Below are positions 6,121-10,509 of a stretch of 10,509 nucleotides of DNA, piece after piece. The position numbers were made by a program, and so were the translations under genes. Position 1 is the stretch's first letter. The number at the start of each line of letters is the position of its first letter. Location: NCBI GenBank assembly GCA_016302525.1, contig JAEDNJ010000044.1, positions 1-10,509 on the forward strand, in the 5' to 3' direction. The notes under the pieces were generated by a model. That model was not told the origin of the DNA. It did not search any database and worked only from the letters and a program-made list of their open reading frames with translations. The stretch is from Phascolarctobacterium sp. (lineage in GTDB: Bacteria > Bacillota > Negativicutes > Acidaminococcales > Acidaminococcaceae).

Positions 6121-6981
6121 TTATTCCTTTACTCTGACAAAAACGCCAATAACGCCAGGTCCTAAATGAGCAGTCAAAACTGAGCCCAGAGAGGTAACTA
6201 TACTGGGCACTCCAGGAAAGGCCTCCTTTAGCTTAGCCTCGCAATTATACATATCCTGCTCACACATAGAGCCACAGACAAAAAACTGCTCGACATCCTT
6301 TTCCTGACAATTAAGCTCTAGCAAACGCTGCAACACCTTTTTGCGAGTGCGGCATTTATCAATAGCCTCAACCTTGCCCTCCTTGTCCATAATCAGTACG
6401 GGACGAATACCAAAAATACTTCCTAAGAGAGCGCTAGCCTTGCCAATACGGCCACCCTTTTGCAAATATTCCAGGGTATCAACTGTGAAATATGTACGCG
6501 TGCGTTGAACTGCAGAAATGCCACAGCGCTCTAGCTCATCCATGTCCTCACAGCCAGCATCTATTTTCTTCATAATGACCTCGGCAATACCAATCAGCGG
6601 ACAACCACAGGTTTTGCCGTCAACAATTCTAATATCAGCACCCTTATTTTCTTGTAGCACCTGCTCGGCTACACTACAACATGCCTGATATGTACCGCTC
6701 AATCCAGAGGACATAGTAACCATAATAACCTTTTTGCCCTGCTGTACCAAATTGGTAAACAGCTCATGAATATCTCCCAAGGGAGGCTGAGAAGTTTTCG
6801 GCAGCTGGCCAACCTTCTCAATCATAGCAACCATTTCTTCAATAGGCTTTTCACCATCATACCATTCTTCATTGCCCAAGGTTACTACAAGACGCAGCAA
6901 ATGCACTCTAGGGTCATTGATGAAATCTGTTTCCGTTACTGCAGAAACACTATCTAATACTATATGAACCTTATCAAACAT
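6121..6981 (-). CDS. DegV family fatty-acid-binding protein
   Basis: This 286-residue protein has the full DegV fold, whose members hold a fatty acid between two domains; Firmicutes relatives (FakB) present fatty acids to the kinase FakA. Seen here: an N-terminal strand with LDSVSAVTE (9-17), head-group contacts PKTSQPP (61-67) and SSGLSGTYQ (91-99), the family block YLQKGGRIGKASALLGSIFG (172-191), and a C-terminal LGSVLTAHLGPG (265-276). The protein is rich in cysteine (11 residues, including Cys101-Cys102 and Cys125/Cys127). The ATG at 6981 follows AGGAGG (about 6990-6995). It is a single-gene unit with its own promoter and terminator. No fakA/dak gene is nearby, so a FakB role is only inferred. 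Confidence 0.92.
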   Translation of the reverse strand: MFDKVHIVLDSVSAVTETDFINDPRVHLLRLVVTLGNEEWYDGEKPIEEMVAMIEKVGQLPKTSQPPLGDIHELFTNLVQQGKKVIMVTMSSGLSGTYQACCSVAEQVLQENKGADIRIVDGKTCGCPLIGIAEVIMKKIDAGCEDMDELERCGISAVQRTRTYFTVDTLEYLQKGGRIGKASALLGSIFGIRPVLIMDKEGKVEAIDKCRTRKKVLQRLLELNCQEKDVEQFFVCGSMCEQDMYNCEAKLKEAFPGVPSIVTSLGSVLTAHLGPGVIGVFVRVKE

Positions 6982-7024
6982 TCCTATATCCTCCTACAAA
7001 AAGACATTCATAGCTCCTTGCTAT

Positions 7025-7053
7025 ATTCTATGCCAAACATTTAATAATAGCAA
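7025..7053 (-). promoter_or_regulatory. Promoter of degV-family gene
   Basis: On the minus strand, TTGCTA (7048-7053), a 17-nt spacer and TAGAAT (7025-7030) give a plausible promoter. The start point near 7018 leaves a leader of about 37 nt before the ATG. Confidence 0.68.
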
Positions 7054-7110
7054 GTTTTATCACGCCACCCTAATCGTTTGTTTAAATTAAGCAATTAATT
7101 AAACTGTTAA

Positions 7111-7143
7111 AACAAAGAAGCCCCTCAGCCTTAGCCAAGGAGC
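7111..7143 (-). terminator. Terminator after guaA-rlu pair
   Basis: On the minus strand, GCTCCTT (7137-7143) pairs, with one or two G:T pairs, with GAGGGGC (7120-7126). A T-rich tail (7111-7119, TTCTTTGTT) follows. It starts 7 nt past the stop codon of the pseudouridine synthase gene. Confidence 0.75.
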
Positions 7144-7150
7144 TCAAAAC

Positions 7151-8074
7151 TTATTTAGATAAACTAATTGCATTGGCAAAATCCTGTGGTCTGGGAGCAG
7201 TAACAGCAACCTCCTCACCCGTTACAGGATGCTTGAATTTTAAATATCTGGCGTGCAAAGCCTGTCTTTTAATCAACCTAGAGCTTGTGCCATACATTCT
7301 ATCGCCTAAAACGGGAAAGCCCAAATAGCCTAGGTGAACACGAATTTGATGTGTCCTGCCCGTTTCCAGCTCTAGCTCTAACAGCAGCTTATCACCCAAG
7401 TTTTCCATTACCTTAAAGCAGGTTACAGCAGCCTGACCTTTTTCTGTTACCCGCCTTTGGTTTGGCTTGAAGGGGTCTCTGCCAAGGGGCAGCTCAATGC
7501 GTCCCTCAGGACACAGCTCTTCGAGCCTTTTACCGTTGCTCAAAACAAGGGCCTCATAACGGCGGTGAATGTTTCCTATAGCCAGCTCCTGCTCTAGCAG
7601 GTTCTGCACCTTCGCAGTTTTGGCAAATAAAACACAGCCAGATGTATCTCTGTCCAGGCGATGTAAGGGGCGTATAGTCACAGTCTTTCCCTGAGACTTA
7701 AAATAGTAGGCCAAACGATTAGCCAGAGTGCCCGTCTTAGTTTGCCCTGTTGGATGCACCAGTAGGCCAGCGGGCTTATTCAGCACCACGACTGCCTCAT
7801 CCTCATACAAAACCTCAACAGCACCCTTTTCAGGAGTAACGCCGTAGCTCGTATCTAAAAACTCTCGCACGCCTACAGTATCTCCTGCCTTGACAAGGTG
7901 CTTAGAATGAGCAGGCCTGCCATTCAAGTAAACTGTTTTGCTAAAAAACAGCTTTTGGCGCTTACGCGCTGCCACCTTAAGAACATCCTTCAGATACAGC
8001 TCTAGCGTAAGGCCAGCCTCAGCTTCTGCCACAGTATATTTTTTGAGAATAGAATTCTTAGTATTTTTCTCCAT
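7151..8074 (-). CDS. RluA-family RNA pseudouridine synthase
   Basis: This 307-residue enzyme converts uridine to pseudouridine in RNA. An N-terminal S4-type RNA-binding region (about 18-70, with KRQKLFFSKTVYLNGRPA) is followed by the RluA catalytic domain. The domain carries VVLNKPAGLLVHP (96-108), the catalytic motif HRLDRDTSG (138-146, Asp141 as nucleophile) and RTHQIRVHLGYLGFPVLGD in the C-terminal half. Length and order match the RluD/YlyB-like group, but the target (23S rRNA helix 69 or another site) cannot be read from sequence, so no symbol is given. The ATG at 8074 is 11 nt after the guaA stop and has only AGGA a few nt upstream, suggesting re-initiation or coupling with guaA. Confidence 0.93.
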   Translation of the reverse strand: MEKNTKNSILKKYTVAEAEAGLTLELYLKDVLKVAARKRQKLFFSKTVYLNGRPAHSKHLVKAGDTVGVREFLDTSYGVTPEKGAVEVLYEDEAVVVLNKPAGLLVHPTGQTKTGTLANRLAYYFKSQGKTVTIRPLHRLDRDTSGCVLFAKTAKVQNLLEQELAIGNIHRRYEALVLSNGKRLEELCPEGRIELPLGRDPFKPNQRRVTEKGQAAVTCFKVMENLGDKLLLELELETGRTHQIRVHLGYLGFPVLGDRMYGTSSRLIKRQALHARYLKFKHPVTGEEVAVTAPRPQDFANAISLSK

Positions 8075-8085
8075 CTATCCTATGC

Positions 8086-9069
8086 TTATTCAAATTCAAT
8101 AGTACCAGTGGGCTTCGGAGTAAAGTCGTATAAAACGCGGTTTACACCGGGAACCTCATGAGTAATTCTCTTTACCAAATGGTGCATTAAAGCAAAGGGG
8201 ATTTCTTCAACCTCTGCAGTCATAGCATCAGTGGTGTTAACGGCACGAATAATTACGCTCCATTCAAAGGCTCTCTTGCCGTCTTTAATGCCAGTAGATT
8301 TAAAATCAGGCACAACGGTAAAGTATTGCCATACCTTGCCCTCTAAGCCGTTTTTAGCAAATTCCTCGCGCAAAATCGCATCAGATTCGCGTACTGCCTC
8401 CAAGCGCTCACGGGTAATAGCACCAGGGCAACGCACGCCTAAGCCAGGACCTGGGAAGGGTTGACGGTATACCATGCCATCAGGTAAGCCTAATTGCTTG
8501 CCAACAACACGCACCTCATCCTTGAAGAGAATCTTTACCGGCTCAACTAATTCAAAATTCAAATCCTCAGGCAGGCCACCAGCATTATGATGAGCCTTAA
8601 TGCCCTTTTCGCTTTCCAGAATATCGGGCCAAATAGTGCCTTGTGCCAGGAATTCCACGCCATCTAATTTACGAGCTTCCTCGGCAAACACTTCAATGAA
8701 TTCGCCACCAATAATCATGCGCTTGGTTTCGGGGTCAGTTACACCAGCCAGCTTATCCAGGAAACGGTCGGTTGCATCCACATAAACGAGGTTGGCCTTC
8801 ATTTGATTTTGGAACACCTCGATAACCTGCTCCGGCTCTCCCTTACGCAGCAGGCCATGATTAACATGCACACAAGTCAGTTGGTTGCCAACAGCCTTAA
8901 TCAGCAGAGCAGCAACAACAGAGGAATCAACACCACCAGACAAAGCCAGCAGCACCTTTTTATCACCAATTTGCTCCTGCATAGCCTTAATTTGCTCATC
9001 AATAAAGGCTTGAGCTAATTCAGGGGTAGTAATGCGAACCATGTTTTCTGGTCTTCTCTCATTTGCCAT
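8086..9069 (-). CDS. guaA: GMP synthase, stand-alone ATP pyrophosphatase subunit
   Basis: This 327-residue protein makes GMP from XMP, ATP and ammonia. The P-loop of the PP-loop ATP pyrophosphatase is SGGVDSS (44-50). Family blocks GTIWPDILES (144-153), HHNAGGLPEDL (160-170), PFPGPGLGVRCPG (204-216) and the dimerisation-domain end DFTPKPTGTIEFE are all present, so the C-terminal two-thirds of classical GuaA is complete. The N-terminal class I glutamine amidotransferase domain (about 190 residues in E. coli-type GuaA) is absent. The gene starts cleanly with ATG and AGGAG (9078-9082), so this is not a truncation. Such single-domain forms are known in archaea, as a two-subunit enzyme, and in some Firmicutes. 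No glutaminase partner is in the window. Confidence 0.93.
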   Translation of the reverse strand: MANERRPENMVRITTPELAQAFIDEQIKAMQEQIGDKKVLLALSGGVDSSVVAALLIKAVGNQLTCVHVNHGLLRKGEPEQVIEVFQNQMKANLVYVDATDRFLDKLAGVTDPETKRMIIGGEFIEVFAEEARKLDGVEFLAQGTIWPDILESEKGIKAHHNAGGLPEDLNFELVEPVKILFKDEVRVVGKQLGLPDGMVYRQPFPGPGLGVRCPGAITRERLEAVRESDAILREEFAKNGLEGKVWQYFTVVPDFKSTGIKDGKRAFEWSVIIRAVNTTDAMTAEVEEIPFALMHHLVKRITHEVPGVNRVLYDFTPKPTGTIEFE

Positions 9070-9124
9070 TTTAATTACTCCTTTGCATATTAAAATTAAA
9101 ATAATAAGACTTTTTCCTGCAAGT

Positions 9125-9153
9125 ATTATAGCATTTTCCTATTCTTTAGGCAA
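9125..9153 (-). promoter_or_regulatory. Proximal guaA promoter
   Basis: On the minus strand, TTGCCT (9148-9153), a 17-nt spacer and TATAAT (9125-9130) form a promoter about 50 nt ahead of guaA. Confidence 0.75.
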
Positions 9154-9159
9154 GCAATA

Positions 9160-9228
9160 CTATGAAGCTTCAGCTTATGATAAGCTTTACCGCAGCAGCA
9201 TGCTACGCCGCTGGTGAAGCATACATAG
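9160..9228 (-). other. Three-way-junction-like structured element upstream of guaA
   Basis: The element is closed by CTATG (9224-9228) with CATAG (9160-9164) and GCTTC (9216-9220, minus strand) with GAAGC (9167-9171). It holds two inner hairpins. One is CAGCGGC (9207-9213) with GCTGCTG (9193-9199) around a 7-nt loop; the other is AGCTTA with TAAGCT (9172-9186) around TCA. It lies between two candidate promoters. No T run follows on either strand. I do not recognise it as a known riboswitch; the strand is assigned by the direction of guaA. Confidence 0.5.
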
Positions 9229-9248
9229 TTCCCGACAAGTATTAGCAT

Positions 9249-9276
9249 ACTATAGAACGCTTCTATATTTCGTCAA
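9249..9276 (-). promoter_or_regulatory. Possible distal guaA promoter
   Basis: On the minus strand, TTGACG (9271-9276), a 16-nt spacer and TATAGT (9249-9254) could start a transcript near 9241 carrying the whole structured element. The -35 box is inside the last codons of the upstream ATPase gene. Confidence 0.45.
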
Positions 9277-10489
9277 GTGGCACCAGATTGTTTTCCCTAT
9301 TTAAAGGCATAACGCAGGGAGCCATACAGATAACACTGCCTATGCCTAGTTCACAATTAACTGCTTTTAGCACTGCAAAACTCTTTACAGCCTTTTCTCC
9401 AGGATCAGTGCTTTTTTTTATTTCTATAGGATATAATACATTATCCCTTAGAATAAGCAAATCTATTTCTCTTTGTAATGTATCCCTATAATAGTACAAA
9501 TACCTATGGGGATCCATACCATTATTCACATAACTTTTGATGATTTCACTCACCACATAGGTTTCAAAAATATTGCCAGCCATAGGCGACAGCTCCAGAA
9601 TACGAGGATTATTCCACATGCTCAAATAGCAAGCCAGCCCCGTATCCATAAAATACAGCTTAGGTCGTTTGATAAGGCGTTTTAAAGCATTGTTAAAATA
9701 GGGCTGTAAAAGAAAAATTATGCCCGTCGATTCTAAAACACTTATCCAGCTAGAAATCGTTTTATTGTCAACCTCTACCTCTTTTGCAAGCTCTGCTACA
9801 ACCAGCTCTTGCCCTGTTCGCAAGGCTAAGCAGCTTAAAAAACGGATAAATTTGCTTTCGTTTTTCAAATTAATAATATCACGAATATCCCGCTCTAAAT
9901 ATGTTTTTACATAGGAGCTATAAAAATCCTCTGGAGAAAGCTCTGGATTAACCGCCATTCTTGGCATACTACCACGAAAAATATTGTCAAACACCACATT
10001 TACATCTCGCTGTTGAAGATTGCGGTAGCTAAAGAAATCCTTATGCGGAAGAAAGGCTTCGTTCCTATACCCTAAAAGCTCTGCATTACTTAAACTAAAT
10101 AGCTCTAAAATACCTACTCGCCCAGCTAAGGATTCGCTAACCTTACTCATCATTGTAAAAAGCTGGGAGCCTGTTAAAAAATACTGTCCGTTCTTTTGGC
10201 TTTCGTCCACACGCATTTTTATATAGGGCAAGAGCTCCGGCACATACTGAAATTCATCTATCAGCACAGGAGGTTGATAGCGCTGCAAAAAAAGCTCTGG
10301 ATCCTTGCGTGCTAATTCACGTAACACCACATTATCAAAGGTTACATAGTTCATCTTCTCCATAAACTCTGTACAAACCTTTTGCAGCATAGTTGTTTTT
10401 CCTACCTGCCTAGGTCCATAAACCATTACTATAGGAAAAAAGCGTGCCAATTCAAGAATTCGTTTCTCCATAACGCGGTTTATATACAC
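9263..10489 (-). CDS. AAA ATPase with DUF4143 C-terminal region
   Basis: This 408-residue protein belongs to the widespread AAA_14/DUF4143 family of uncertain function. The Walker A motif is GPRQVGKTT (25-33), Walker B is VLIDEFQ (75-81), a sensor-like LTGSQ lies at 105-109, and a possible arginine finger is in AGRVG (122-126). The middle has the family segment YVKTYLERDIRDI and a winged-helix-like region. The C-terminus has a PD-(D/E)xK nuclease-like pattern (Asp343, Glu356, Lys358 in EIDLLI...IEIKK). A GTG at 10489 is chosen: GAGG lies 8 nt upstream and the family typically starts YIxR at this point. A GTG three codons earlier has no ribosome site in the window. It is the least conserved gene here and looks accessory. 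Confidence 0.85.
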   Translation of the reverse strand: MYINRVMEKRILELARFFPIVMVYGPRQVGKTTMLQKVCTEFMEKMNYVTFDNVVLRELARKDPELFLQRYQPPVLIDEFQYVPELLPYIKMRVDESQKNGQYFLTGSQLFTMMSKVSESLAGRVGILELFSLSNAELLGYRNEAFLPHKDFFSYRNLQQRDVNVVFDNIFRGSMPRMAVNPELSPEDFYSSYVKTYLERDIRDIINLKNESKFIRFLSCLALRTGQELVVAELAKEVEVDNKTISSWISVLESTGIIFLLQPYFNNALKRLIKRPKLYFMDTGLACYLSMWNNPRILELSPMAGNIFETYVVSEIIKSYVNNGMDPHRYLYYYRDTLQREIDLLILRDNVLYPIEIKKSTDPGEKAVKSFAVLKAVNCELGIGSVICMAPCVMPLNRENNLVPLDEI

Positions 10490-10509
10490 TGGCTTCACCT
10501 CTTTAATAA

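Noticed and set aside
9070..9262. Purine (guanine) riboswitch ahead of guaA
   Set aside because: The place is right and a three-way junction can be drawn, but the conserved junction and loop bases of the purine class are not present.

Overview
The window reads as ordinary chromosome of a Firmicutes-type bacterium, most likely a Negativicutes or a related gut clostridial lineage. This is an inference from strong AGGAGG ribosome sites, CCA-encoding tRNAs, the rpmG-secE-nusG-rplKAJL order, a two-gene SufC/SufB-type Fe-S system and a GMP synthetase lacking its amidotransferase domain. Every supported gene is on the minus strand, so transcription runs from high to low coordinates.

Layout in the direction of transcription: (1) 10489-9263, an AAA ATPase/DUF4143 protein, probably complete and starting near the window edge. 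(2) 9262-9070, an intergenic region with two candidate promoters and a well-formed three-way-junction structure, leading into guaA (stand-alone ATP pyrophosphatase type) and, 11 nt later, an RluA-family pseudouridine synthase, closed by a terminator near 7111-7143. (3) A degV-family lipid-binding protein gene with its own promoter and terminator. (4) A sufC-sufB pair with a 4-nt overlap, a good promoter and an inverted repeat placed like an operator. (5) A tRNA operon (Tyr, fMet, Thr, Met) driven by two promoters, the proximal one a perfect consensus, and ended by a clear intrinsic terminator. (6) A promoter followed by rpmG-secE-nusG-rplK-rplA-[L10 leader/attenuator]-rplJ-rplL and a strong terminator. 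The last 101 nt, downstream of rplL, hold no gene I can recognise; rpoB is often next in this order, but it is not visible here.

Functionally most of the window is translation machinery (tRNAs, L33, L11, L1, L10, L7/L12), transcription elongation (NusG), protein export (SecE), GMP synthesis, RNA modification and Fe-S cluster assembly. No CRISPR array, insertion sequence, integrase, prophage or defence operon is visible. The regions most worth a second look are the structured segment upstream of guaA, the GATase-less GuaA, and the minimal SufC/SufB pair with its candidate operator.
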